DNA of 64,000 nucleotides from Rattus norvegicus. Taxonomy: Eukaryota > Chordata > Mammalia > Rodentia > Muridae. The notes beneath the pieces are model-generated. The model ran no database searches. It was not told the DNA's origin and worked only from the letters and a program-made list of their open reading frames with translations. Below are positions 48,928 through 60,362 of the stretch, in pieces; within the stretch, counting starts at the first letter, position 1, and each line of letters starts with the position of its first letter. Made by a program: the position numbers and the translations under genes. Where the stretch lies: contig NC_086026.1 in the NCBI RefSeq assembly GCF_036323735.1, positions 55,309,039 through 55,373,038 of the forward strand, in the 5' to 3' direction.

Positions 48928-49985
48928 TAAATACTGGGTTTCCATTTGGTATCCTTAGGTTCTGTTAAAATTTAAAAGGTCTTTGTTCGTTGTGCTCTAT
49001 AAAAGGTGCACTAAACGTCTGAGTAAGGTGCTCACCTGCAAGTATTAGGAAAACACTGAGCGGACCTTCGTGGCTCTGGTTTGGTGTGATTTAGAATGCT
49101 ATGAAATGCATGTTACTATTCCTAACAGTTCCAGTGGGTATTGTCTGCATGTCTTATAGAAACTTTCTAATGACAGCACCTTTTAAAACTGGCTCATTTA
49201 AACATGGAGACTTCTGTTGGGGCTTTTTGGTTTTGCTTTCTTATAGTAAGAGTTGGGTAATATTATCTGCAGTAGTGTTGAGGAGATTGGCTTATTCTTC
49301 TCAAAGTAACCAATTTGGTGATCCTTCCTGCTAATGTATGTTAGGAAAACCTGTAAGTTCTGCATCATAAGTGCCATTTTCCCATGAAGGGGTTTTCCCT
49401 GAACATGTGTTTCAGGCTGAGCCTCCCCTTACTTCTTTATTAGCTTCCAGTCATGAAGTTCAGCCAGGGGTTGGTGCAAATGCTAAATATGGAGGAGTCC
49501 CCAAACTTTCTTTCAGCATGAACGCGTATTGATTCCTGTGTGTGGATTTCCTGAGATCCACACTGCCTTCTGTTGTTTTATTCATTAAAAAAGTAATAAT
49601 TACAACAAACCCTTAGTCAGTGATATTGTAGATGCTGAATGTCATGTTAGCAGCCTGTGTAACACCCCAATTTTTATTTCTATAATTTTCCCACTCATTC
49701 ATCTCTAATAAGCATACCCCACTTTCCCTGTAAGTCCCCAAGGAATCAGACAAGGGCCAGAGCTAACTCTGCTTTGGGATGTTCGTCCCTGATTAGAAGT
49801 GTCCTCAGAAGGTTTCAGATTTGACAGAATGAAGGGTCTTGTCACAGTGCTTCTTAGTGAGGATGGACACTTGAAAATATGGACATATTTGCAGTTACTC
49901 GTCCTTCTGCTGTCTCCCAAGCTATAATATATATTCTTGTTATGACTATGATTTCTTTAGTAAATCTTTATAAGATTTATCACCT

Positions 49986-50154
49986 GGGCTGGAGAGATGG
50001 CTCAGCGGTTAAGAGCACTGACTGCTCTTCCCAAGGTCCTGAGTTCAATTCCCAGCAACCACATGGTGGCTCACAACCATCTGTAATGAGATCTGATGCC
50101 CTCTTCTGGTGTGTCTGAAGACAGCTACAGTATACTGATAAAAAAAAAAAAAAA
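49986..50154 (+). mobile_element. B2 SINE, sense, with 14-bp target duplication
   Basis: Near-consensus B2 with a pure A tail. The direct repeat aagatttatcacct lies at 49972-49985 and 50155-50168. It interrupts a short segment that also occurs near 51225. Confidence 0.97.
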
Positions 50155-50199
50155 AAGATTTATCACCTTTGGTGAGTCTGTAGACCTTAAATCCCCACT

Positions 50200-50202
<3 letters not shown>

Positions 50203-50257
<55 letters not shown>

Positions 50258-50275
50258 CGCGCTCGCGCGTGTGTA
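50203..50275. repeat. (TG)n microsatellite with GCGCGCTCGCGCG end
   Basis: 26 TG units (50203-50254), then atgcgcgctcgcgcgtgtgt. Confidence 0.97.
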
Positions 50276-50894
50276 AGCCTAGATCTCCAGAAGGCATTGC
50301 TTTGGGAGCACTGAGAACACTGGCACTAGCTAAAGGTTTTGCCCCATCTGTTCACATCTGTTTTGGATTGTTCCTTGGTCAACCAGGAAAGACGTCCTTG
50401 TTATTACTCTGAAGTGGTGGACCAAACAAGAAAATTTGCTCTTGGAATTGTCCCGATTTTCAAATTAGTGCCACCAGCCCGTCCCCCCTTTCCCACCACA
50501 TTTCACATACCCAGCTAATGATATGCTTATTTTTAGGGTACAGTATCACTACCTTATATAGCCCGAGGCGCCTCATCTTGCCTAGAACAAAGAGTTTCAA
50601 GGCTCCAAATGAATAGCAACCTCTGGTGTTTAAATCATCCTAGACGATGAACATAGGGTTCAAATTAGTCTTCTGCTTTGTATTAAGAGAGAAGGATATA
50701 CATTGCCTTTTGAGCCTGCAGACAAATACTAACTAACCAGGGTGTTGGGGGTTGGAAAAGAGACTTAACAAATTATGTTGAGTTGTTTAGGAATGGAGAA
50801 GTAAGTGATCATAGGCCACATAAAGAGAACTGTTCCACCACATGGCTTCTGCTGTGTCTGGTGAGTATCCAGTGTAACCAGTTTCCTTTGTGTG

Positions 50895-51211
50895 TGCCCA
50901 CAGGTATGTGTGCATGTTCATGTGTGTGTAAGTGGACATGTATCTGTGTGTACATGTAAGCCAGAGGCTCTCATTGGATATTGTTTAAGTGTCATCTTAC
51001 TAAAAGGCCACCTATGAAAACAGGGTCTCTTATGGGACCTGTTACTCCCTGATTAAGCAGGGATGCCTGGCCAGCACACTTTGACACTGCCTCCTTCTCC
51101 CATCACTGGATTTAGAAACATTTACCATTACATTCAGCTTTGGGGAGTCTAACTCAGGTCCCCTCGCTTGCATAGCAAGCATTTGCTGAATGGGCCACCT
51201 CACTGGCCCTT
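50895..51211 (-). mobile_element. B4-type SINE, antisense, diverged
   Basis: Shows tgtacatgtaagccagaggc, ctccctgattaagcagggat, gtctaactcaggtcccctcg, cttgcatagcaagcatttgc and cctcactggccc in the B4 antisense order. Confidence 0.68.
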
Positions 51212-51474
51212 ACTGGTTTTTTTCTGTTATGACTTTGATTTCTTGGGTAAATCTTTATGATGTCACCTTTGGTTGAGTCTGTAGGCCGTACATCTTTCCT
51301 TATGTATGGTAATAAACAGTAAGGAATGTTGACCTTTTTAATTGACACGTGGCAGTTCTGTGAAAAGGACTGCTGGCTATCTGTATGTATTCAAGATGAT
51401 GCTTTAAGCTGGACATGCTGGAAGAAAGAAGGTAAATGTAAAAAATAGATAAATAAACATAGTGCTCTTTTTTA

Positions 51475-51597
51475 GCATGTTTTGTGGGATAGTGTCTTAC
51501 TTTGTAGTCCAGGCTGACTTTGAACTTGCCATGTAGCTCAGTTGGCATCAGGTTTTGGTTGCTGGGATTATACATGTGTGCCACCACGCCCTGCTAG
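51475..51597 (-). mobile_element. B1 SINE, antisense
   Basis: Shows actttgtagtccaggctgac, tttgaacttgccatgtagct and ctgggattatacatgtgtgc. Confidence 0.85.
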
Positions 51598-52023
51598 GTT
51601 TGCTTGGCTTCAGTTGTGCATGAGTAGAATAATGCAGTCATTGGTTGTGCCGTGTGTCGTATTTCATGCAGCGTTCATTGTGGGTGTGAAATTTATCATA
51701 TTGACGGTGCTCTCGTTTGCTCATTTTGATCCTCATATTCTATGGCATGTCTAGGCACCAAGTTGTTTTTCTGTTGATAATGATGTCAGCTTTAGTAGCT
51801 GTCCCTAAGTGTGCTGGTGTCCTTACGTATGCTGGCGTACCATCAGATGTTGCTTTCTCAAACACGCAAGAGCACACCTGTAGGAGTGACAGTGTGGGCT
51901 CACAGTGTGCCTCTCTTCACTTTCTGCTGAGTATGCCAAGTGCAATGGTCTGCTCTCTCCAGAGCTTAGTGTTACCACAAGTTTTGGTCTTTGTCAGCAT
52001 GGACATGGGTAATGGCTGTCCTT

Positions 52024-52051
52024 GGTGGTGGTGGTGGTGGTGGTGGTGGTG
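52024..52051. repeat. (TGG)n microsatellite
   Basis: Nine TGG/GGT units directly before the tail side of a B1. Confidence 0.96.
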
Positions 52052-52162
52052 TTTTTGGCAGGGCCTCACTCACTCTGAGAACTCACTATGTAGACCAAGC
52101 AGGCCTTAAATTCACAGAGATCCGTCTGCCTCCATAAAGACATGCACCACCACACTGGGCCA
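52052..52162 (-). mobile_element. B1 SINE, antisense
   Basis: Shows ggcagggcctcactcactct, gaactcactatgtagaccaa, ttcacagagatccgtctgcc and atgcaccaccacactgggcc. Confidence 0.88.
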
Positions 52163-52446
52163 CTGGGCTTGTGTAAATCTTATGAAGTAAGGCGGTTCAT
52201 TACGACATTTTTCTCTGTAATTAGTTTAAGCTTTTGTGCCTCTTGGCTTTTTTCCCCATGTCAGTTGGGTTTTCAAGCCTTTGCCCAGCTTCCTGCTGGG
52301 ATGTCTGCCCTGCTTGACCCACAGAGGTTTGGAAGGCCTTTGTGCTGGACTTTTTATGAGTCCCTTTGCTGTGTGGCAACATCTCTTCCCTTATCCTGGG
52401 CCTTCTCGTTAACATGTTTTTCAGTGAGTGGATTTTAATACAATTT

Positions 52447-52647
52447 TTAAAATATGGATTTACTTCATTTTATGTGTGCGTGACTGATGGTATATATTTG
52501 TACAAGTACATTCAGTGCCCACAGAAGTCAGAAGAGGGCATTGTCTCTTCTAGAACTGGAGTTATGGACACACAAGAAGCCATGTGGGCACTGGGAAACT
52601 AACCCCGCTGATTGCTTTTAATTGCTGACCATCTCTGCAGCGCCTTA
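52447..52647 (-). mobile_element. B3 SINE, antisense
   Basis: Shows cattttatgtgtgcgtgact, agtcagaagagggcattgtc, tctagaactggagttatgga and gaccatctctgcagcgcc. Confidence 0.85.
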
Positions 52648-53624
52648 ATAGAATTTTACTGTAATCAATTTTCCTGCTCGCCCTTTAAGAGTAAGTGGTG
52701 CGTTTCTCTTCTGCACACATTGCTTCTACCAACTGTGGTAATGCGTGTTCTTCATCAGGGAGGCCGGAGGCCAGCCAACACAACAAGCAAGTCTCTGTTT
52801 AAAAACACAAAGCACTATCACCATCAGTAGATATGTGGAAATGCAAATTAAACTATAGTAAGATAGTTCTTCATACCTTTAGGACAGAATATTGATAAAC
52901 ATAACAGTGCCAAGCAATAAAATGGTAACAGTTTAGCTTTTTTTCCCCAAAAAACTAATAGACTTCCCGTATGACCCACAATTCCTGTCCCTGAGTGCGT
53001 GTGTGTGTGTATCTCCAAGAAAAATGAAAACAATGTCAGAATAGCCAGGTCCATAATGATAGAAAGTAGGTGAGTGGATGCCTGTTGCTGGGCAATGGGA
53101 GCGACTACTGGTTGGTACAGGGCTTCTTTCTGTGATAAAATGCACTAAAATCAGTGTTGGTTACCCATCTCTGAATGCTCCAAAAGTCACTGTCAATACA
53201 CCTTAGTTAGATGAAATTAGAAACCACGGTTTTTGTTTTGTTTTGTTTTTATTCCTTAATTAGGCTGTTGAGAATAAAACCGGTTTGTGAGTGGAGCTGT
53301 GCTGAGAATGTATCAGGAGCCACAGTATGGTCCATTCTCACCAGTCCTTTTATCTTGTCTTATAGAACTTCTCAAGGTGGGGCGGGAAGCAGAAGCCCAC
53401 AGCACCCAGCATTTAGAGCTGAGTTCGTCTCACCTGATGCAGCTGTGCATTCTGGGTAGTGCCACAAGCCTCATGCAACACCCAGGGCAGTCCATTCATG
53501 AGCTCCTGAACTCACTTAGCAAGCTAGCTCGGCCTGCTCTGTTGATCATGTTCCCCTCCACCCTCATTCATAGTCTCCAGTCCACTTCTCTCCCTTTGCC
53601 TTCCCAGATCCTTAATTAGTTTTA

Positions 53625-53858
53625 GGTTTGGTGTATATGGGTGTATGTGGTGTAATATGGTGTCCACATGCGCACATTTGCTCCCTGCACTAGGAGGCCA
53701 TCAGATGTCCTGTTCTGTCTCTCTCCAGTTTTTTCTCTTAAGAGGTTTCTCATTGCCCCAGAAGCTGGGCTGATAACCAGCAAGCCTTAGATTCCCCCTC
53801 CCTTGAACTCCAGCTTGCACAGGAAGCAGGCTTCATGCTGAGTCATCTCACTAGCCCC
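53625..53858 (-). mobile_element. B4-type SINE, antisense
   Basis: Shows ggccatcagatgtcctgttc, agaagctgggctgataacca and ccagcttgcacaggaagcag, ending tgagtcatctcactagcccc. Confidence 0.75.
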
Positions 53859-54899
53859 CTACTTCCTTTTTGAGTCATCCCTGGGATCATGTCCCTGAGC
53901 TTTCGGTGCAGCTGTAGGGATTATCATCCTGCTGTGTCTCCTGCAAGTCACTGACGTTGGATGAATGAGTTGGGGAAGGGATGGAAACATTCACTTAGAG
54001 TCCGGTGTTGGAGGTGTTAGGCGTATGCAGCAGTAGACAGTTCGAGTAGTACTAGAAACGGCCACTCTGGAGCTGATGTGCCTGAGAAGCCTACTGAGGA
54101 GAAATGCTAGCTTTTTAGGTACAAAGTAACAGATCAAACATGGCTCTGTGGTGGTGTTGCTGTTGTTGTAAATCTTGCTGGTATTTCCGACCCAAGCCAG
54201 TGAGAATCCATTCTTGTTTTAGTCTTTGCTTTATTTTTTGTCAGAGTTTTCTCTCCTGTGTTGGTTGATGTTTAGTTTATTTCAGTTGTCTGTCCTAGAA
54301 ACAGTAAAAGCTGCTCACCCACTTCTTCCCGCCCCTGCTTCAACCACACTTCCCAGTGTCCCCAGCTATTTCACTAAACTGCCAACCGTTCTGAAAAATA
54401 GCCCTCTGCTGAAGTGTGCAGAAGCCGCCCACAACGGTAAGAGCTAAGAGAAACCAGAGCACATATTTCCTCCAGCCCTTTTTTTTTTTTTCAACCCTTC
54501 AAGTATTTGTTAGAGGGAGCTGAGTTTTCAAAATGAGTTCCAATGTTCCCGTGTGTTAATAATTTGAGGTTTCTCTTGCATGGGTAATTTAAATGTTCAA
54601 AACCAATTCGTGCTAAAGTTAAATGCACATTGAACTAGCCACACTCCTAGCTTACCATATGCATGGCCGCAGTGGAGAGGGATGTGAGATAAAGGGCCAC
54701 TGGCAAGGAAGATGGCCGCACAGTGCTAAGGAAACCTCACTTTATAGTGAGTGATATCTTGTCAAGAAGGACTCTTTCCCTGCTAGACTTCATACTTGAA
54801 CTGCATTTAAATAATCTTTCATAGCATTACCAAAGTGCCCCATTGCTGAATCTTGTTTGTGATGTCAGCACACATGCTATTGCCGAGTTTGTGTCCTTG

Positions 54900-55013
54900 T
54901 TCTGAGACAGGGCCTCCTCACTGAGCTGCCCAGGCTAACCTCAAACTTCCAGTCCTCCTGCTTTAGCCGCCAGCTAGCCGCCTGGGGTTACATGCTCATA
55001 GCATCAAGTCTGG
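54900..55013 (-). mobile_element. B1-like SINE, antisense, diverged
   Basis: Shows ctgagacagggcctcctcac, gctgcccaggctaacctcaa and tcctcctgctttagccgcc. Confidence 0.8.
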
Positions 55014-55107
55014 GGTTTCTTTTGATTTTTATCCTACTCACTTATGAAGAGTTTGTACAATGCTTACTGTGTGCAGACTGTGACGTATTATCGGACATTA
55101 AAAAGGT

Positions 55108-55214
55108 TTATGGTATATTCTTCTAGTCCTAGCATTGAGAAGGCCAAAGCAGGAGGATCCTGAGTTAGAGGCCAGCCTGATCTAGGTCAACTTGAGCTAC
55201 CTGTGTGGCCATAG
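55108..55214 (+). mobile_element. B1 SINE, sense, diverged
   Basis: Shows tctagtcctagcattgagaa, agcaggaggatcctgagtta and gaggccagcctgatctaggt. Confidence 0.82.
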
Positions 55215-55286
55215 GGAAATGCTTTCCAACAAGCCGATCAGTTGGTACTGCTTTAAATGTGGTCTCATTCAGAAGCAGCGTTTGCT

Positions 55287-55435
55287 GTTTGTTTTTGAGA
55301 CATGATCTGACTGTGAAGCCCTTGATGGCCTGAAACCCATAATGGAAACCAAGCTGACCTCAAATTCATAGATAACCTATCTGCATCTGTCTCCAGAATG
55401 CTGGGATTAAAGGCATGAGTTACCACACCAGGCCA
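55287..55435 (-). mobile_element. B1 SINE, antisense
   Basis: Shows tttgagacatgatctgactg, ccaagctgacctcaaattca and tgctgggattaaaggcatga. Confidence 0.88.
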
Positions 55436-55529
55436 TAAGCACTATTTCTTACACACTCGTTGTGCTTAAAGACAAGCTAAGTATCATGAAAGAGTGGGGA
55501 AAGAGTAGTAGCTTTTTTTAAACTTCTTG

Positions 55530-55800
55530 TTGAAACATGGGTGCTAATTTATATCCTTGCTCTCCTACCCTCTCATCTCTTCAGCCCCTTTCATGGCCCC
55601 AACTCCTTCTCAAATTTAACCCTTGGGGCCTCATCCCTGTCTGTGAAGAGAAGGCTGGCTCTCCCTCTCTTGGCATCTACTAATTGCATGCAGTTCTTCA
55701 CCTAGAGGTGGGGCCTTGTGAGATTTCCTCCATCCATGATGGAAGGTCAGCCGCTGTTGTCATTGTACAGGTCTCCTTCAGCACCTCTAATAAGTAGTTC
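55530..55800 (-). mobile_element. Old rodent L1 3' region, antisense
   Basis: Shows ttgcatgcagttcttcacct, aggtggggccttgtgagatt and cgctgttgtcattgtacagg, which match rodent Lx-type L1 3' sequence in antisense as I recall it. Confidence 0.68.
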
Positions 55801-55866
55801 TAAAGGAACTAGAGAGAAAGAATAGATTTCTCTAAGGGAGGTAGAATGTTTTAAAAGCTGGAAGAA

Positions 55867-55867
<1 letters not shown>

Positions 55868-55906
<39 letters not shown>
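55868..55906. repeat. (CA)n microsatellite
   Basis: About 19 CA units. Confidence 0.97.
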
Positions 55907-55908
<2 letters not shown>

Positions 55909-55957
55909 AAGGTAAAGACAAGAGTCACAGGGGAATACAGAGAATGTGGGGGGTTGT

Positions 55958-56275
55958 CTTCGTCAGTGCTCAATTGCTGTAAAGAGACAGCATGACCACA
56001 GCAAAAGAAAACATCTCATTGGCTGGCTTCGGAGGTTTGGTCCATTAGTCTCATGGCAGGAAGTATGGCGAGGCACAGGTAGACACGAAGAGCTGAGAGT
56101 TTTACCTCTGGATCCACAGGCTGCAGGAAGTTACAATGACTTTAACTTCTGATACCTCAAAGCCTAGTGATGCACTTCCTCCAGCAAAACCACACCCACA
56201 TCAACAAGGCCACACCTCCTAATAGCATCATCTCTAAGGGCCCATACAGGCCATTTTTATGGAAACCACCACAGT
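55958..56275. mobile_element. Rodent high-copy dispersed repeat, probably L1- or LTR-derived
   Basis: Shows attgctgtaaagagacagca, ggtccattagtctcatggca, gcacttcctccagcaaaacc and aaggccacacctcctaatag, ending ggaaaccaccacag. I recognise it as a common rodent repeat but cannot fix its class. Confidence 0.7.
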
Positions 56276-56479
56276 GATGTAAGAAATTTCACAATGAGGT
56301 GTTTATTCTATTGACAAATGGCACTGTTTCCGTTGACCCCTTGTGGTCAGTAAGTTATCTGAAGCAGATTGGGTGAGATGGATTGGAGATAGTTTCTGGT
56401 GGGTGGCCCACTGACTCAGCAGTGTGAGAAGGCACTAGTAGTGTTCAGGAGGGGACTGACAGTAATTTTACTGGTTCAC

Positions 56480-56800
56480 TTTTGTGAGCCTTTTTACTAT
56501 ATATCAAAGACCCTGTGCTGAGACAAGAACAAATCAACCTTTCTCCCCTCCACTCAGTAATCAGTAGATGTGAACACGTACAGCTAAGTACAATATAAGG
56601 CAGAGTGGAGACTGGAATGTTGGAGAATAAACAAAAGGCTCTGACAACCCCAGGAAGCCACTGATACGATATAAGTTAAAGCTTCATACAGGAAGCAATA
56701 TTTGACTGCGCCTTGAAAACGGATGGCATTTTAAAGGTGGAAGAGACAGGAACAGGCCAGGCACAGAAAGGAAGTATATAAAGAAAGGCATATAAACACA
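56480..56800 (-). mobile_element. Ancient L2-like relic, antisense
   Basis: Shows ctatatatcaaagaccctgt, gctgagacaagaacaaatca, ttgactgcgccttgaaaacg and acaggaacaggccaggcaca, the same order as the relic at 41785. Confidence 0.55.
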
Positions 56801-56919
56801 GGATGTAAGCCCTCTAGTACTGAAGATTAGCCAGGGGTAAGTGGGGGAGCTGGGTAGGGTGGGGCTGGCTATGATGGATCTTAATGACAGGGCTAAACTA
56901 GAGAGGAGAGCCCCCTCTC

Positions 56920-56921
<2 letters not shown>

Positions 56922-56978
<57 letters not shown>
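56922..56978. repeat. (TG)n microsatellite
   Basis: 28 TG units. Confidence 0.98.
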
Positions 56979-56980
<2 letters not shown>

Positions 56981-57058
56981 CTGATTTTGTGTGGTAGTTA
57001 CTGCACTCTAAAGGAATACCTTAGAAGATGAAAAGGGTGAGATGCTAGGCAAAAGTAG

Positions 57059-57238
57059 GGGCTGGAAAGATGGCTTAACAATTCAGAACACTTGCTCCTT
57101 CATCGTGAAGACCAGAGTTGAAATCCCTGCACCTATGTGAGACTGCTCTCAAAAAGGCTGTAACTCCACTCCAAGAAATCCAGTTTTTATATGGGCACCC
57201 ATAGACTTGTGCATACACCCACATGTAAAAGTATTTTT
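57059..57238 (+). mobile_element. B3/B2-type SINE, sense, diverged
   Basis: Shows ggctggaaagatggcttaac, gagttgaaatccctgcacct and gcatacacccacatgtaaaa. Confidence 0.82.
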
Positions 57239-57470
57239 TATTTCCCTGATGTAAATGTTGTCTCAGAGACTTATTGTCTCTGTCTGCTAACCTAGTCATG
57301 GAAGCTTGTAGCCTCAGTACAACCTAATATAGGTCTAGAATGTCTTCAGCCTCTGAAACTTGCTGCTGAATAAGCTCACCCTCTCTAGTTCTTCCTGAGC
57401 GCTGGCCTATCCAATTCAGGTGTTCAGGCTCAAACCCCTCTCCAAGCTGACTGATTCAATCTGACCTATC

Positions 57471-57540
57471 TCCCTCCCTCCCTCCCTCCCTCCCTCCCTC
57501 CCTCCCTCCCTCCCTCCCTCCCTCCCTCCCTCCCTCCCCC
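57471..57540. repeat. (TCCC)n tetranucleotide tract
   Basis: About 17 CCCT/TCCC units without interruption. Confidence 0.97.
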
Positions 57541-57739
57541 CTGCCTCTCCTGAATTGTTCTGCTTAGCCTCATACTGACTTTGACTTTCCTTTCTCTCTC
57601 TTCTCCTGAGAGTTGAGCATATCCTATTCTGTCAAATCTTTCTCTGATTCAGCACTTTGTCACTTTGTCTGCCACTTAATTAGACATCACTTTCAACATG
57701 GGCACTTCCTTCCACAAACGTTACCCTCACTGTTTGAGG

Positions 57740-57813
57740 TTAAAGGTGTATACTAAGGACTTGCCTGAATTCTATCCAGAGGGATTAAAGGTGTATACTA
57801 AGGACTTGCCTGA
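57740..57813 (+). repeat. 29-bp direct repeat at 45-bp spacing
   Basis: Identical 29-base strings beginning ttaaaggtgtatactaagga lie at 57740-57768 and 57785-57813. Confidence 0.95.
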
Positions 57814-58134
57814 GCCACACCACAACTAGAAACAGGATTTTCCAGAAAATAACACAATCTCAGGTTCCCAGTGTGATCAAATATCCTGCAACACCCACAC
57901 CTCCACATACATGATTTGTTTTTTAAGTTGACAGATGGAAACAACGTGGGAACAAAGCCAGTGTCTTTAGTAACAGAGCACAGAAAGGCAGTCTTAGCCA
58001 GCAGGTCCTTGGTGGAAATTTTCTCTGGCTAGTTAGAAAGAAAAATACAGAGGGCCAAAGGAGACAAAGCTGCCAACTGGAGGGCAAAGAGTTGGAGAAG
58101 GGAAAGAGGCTCGGGGTAGGTAGATATATAGCCT

Positions 58135-58220
58135 TCAGATTGCTGCAGGGAGTGTATCCCAGTACAGGGGAAAAGGCAGGGGGACTGCCATGAATTCAAG
58201 GCCAGCCAGAGAGGCTGGGG
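58135..58220 (+). mobile_element. B1 relic, sense
   Basis: Shows gtgtatcccagtacagggga and ttcaaggccagccagagagg. Confidence 0.55.
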
Positions 58221-58491
58221 TGTAGTTCAGGCTAGAGTCCCTCAATTAAAAAGTTTTCCAGCGTGGGTCTCCCCTCCCTTTCACCTTTCCCCTATCCTTC
58301 CCCTTCCTTTTCCAGGTGCATACGTGTGAGGCAGATGTTGCACTTGACCCACTTCCAGCGAGCTCAGGTGGCTGGCTACTTACTACCTAGATTTGCTATT
58401 TCAGTCTGGTGACAGGGCTCTGAGCTCCACCAACCAGACACCAGTGTCTGCTGGGACGCTGACATGAGTGTCGTTCGCTTGCCTTTTCTAG

Positions 58492-58616
58492 ACTTTGGCT
58501 TCAGCAACCTCTTCACTCCGGGTCAGCTGCTAAAGACGTGGTGTGGCAGTCCTCCCTATGCCGCACCAGAGCTCTTCGAAGGCAAGGAATATGATGGGCC
58601 CAAAGTGGACATATGG
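58492..58616 (+). CDS. Sik3: Sik3 coding exon (probable exon 5): DFG, activation loop with LKB1 site, APE
   Basis: This 125-base exon completes the split DFG aspartate (G|AC). It encodes FGFSNLFTPGQLLKTWCGSP, then PYAAPELFEG and KEYDGPKVDIW. It is the activation segment. The T-loop threonine in LLKTWCGSP (codon 58536-58538) is T163 in the short isoform and T221 in the long one, the residue LKB1 phosphorylates to switch on SIK kinases. The Y-A-A-P-E-L run is the APE motif that closes the segment. The acceptor is a pyrimidine run ending ttttctag and the donor is gtgagt directly after a TGG codon, leaving phase 0. The exon enters in phase 1 and leaves in phase 0, so it cannot be skipped in frame alone. 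All motif residues needed for activity are present. Confidence 0.97.
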
Positions 58617-59276
<660 letters not shown>

Positions 59277-60362
59277 TGACTGCTTTCTAAGCTGCAGCTT
59301 GCCCCAGCCTCTCCAAGAGGCAAGGTTCCTTAGGAGCAAAATGAGCCACCCGCTTTGGCTCAGGAACCTGGGCTCTGGTCAGTACCAATTTGTTTGAGCT
59401 ATTGTTTCCTCGGTCTAAGATGGCTGAGGGTTTTGCATGGCTCCTGACAATACAGATTAGACTAACTGATGTGTGAGTCACTGGTGCCATCACGTCGATG
59501 CAGTGGGATCGACACGTGTCTCACCTGCCCTCCCTCAGCCTCCACTGCAGTGCGGGGCTCCACTGTTGGCGCTGATGCCCAGGGCAAAGCAGGCTCTTCA
59601 TCTTCATCTAGACATGGCCTCCTTTCCTAGATCGCTAGTCCACCTTCAGATTCAAACTAGGTAGGAAATGTTTTAAGTAAGTGGGCAATAGGATAATAGC
59701 TTTTTGGAAATTCTAACCCTGAAAACCAACACCAGAAACCCAGATGTTAGAGTTAGCAGACAACTGAGAACCTCTGTGGGTTGGCCTCAGTTTGGAATGT
59801 ATTTGGTTAGTTGGTTCGGGATTTCTTTGTCACCATTTCTGTGCGTATAAGAGGTCGTGTCTGAGGCACTATAACAGTGGTACCTTTTGTCTAGCTACTT
59901 TCCTCTTAAGGAGGAAAGCATGCACACCTTTAGAATAAGTAGGTGGAATGTGGGCTCTGTTTAACTGAGTCATCTCAGAACTGATGACTTGGAAGGTCTT
60001 GTGTCAGTTGATGATGGCGCTCCAGAAAAGGGCAGAGGAAACCTTTAGGATAGTAGATGGGACATCAGTCAAAGAGGTACAGTTGGGAAACATGACATTT
60101 CAGGGTCAACTGGAAAGGAAGGATGCTGGAGGATCACAGCCCGAAGGCCCCAGGGAGGGAGCAGTTGAGGGTGTGCCTGAAAGGAGGTGTTGAGAATGTA
60201 GACTGCTTTTTCTCTGGTGGAAGGGGAAGAATTAGAGGCTCTTAGCAATAGAAAATAGTATGGTTAGACCTGTGGGTTTTTTTCTAAATTTTTATTATGA
60301 AAACTTTCTTTTAAAGACAATCACTGTAGTTGCTACACTACTTGTTGAAAGGAGAGTGTGTA

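Larger units (their letters stand above)
57290..57900. mobile_element. Probable rodent medium-reiterated repeat, family uncertain
   Basis: Shows caggctcaaacccctctcca, agctgactgattcaatctga, cctattctgtcaaatctttc and atcaaatatcctgcaacac, which I associate with a dispersed rodent repeat. It contains the TCCC tract and the 45-base-spaced duplication listed separately. Confidence 0.45.
36457..58491 (+). other. Sik3: Sik3 intron 4
   Basis: A 22,035-base intron that splits the DFG aspartate codon. It carries two + strand ID insertions, a B2, many B1/B3/B4 copies, ancient L2-like and other old mammalian repeats, several TG/CA tracts, a TCCC tract and a TTG/TGG pair. The stretches 36490-37840, 38600-39300, 39760-41780, 42100-43350, 43800-45010, 46200-47050 and 53860-54890 are largely unique with nothing I can name. 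Confidence 0.9.
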
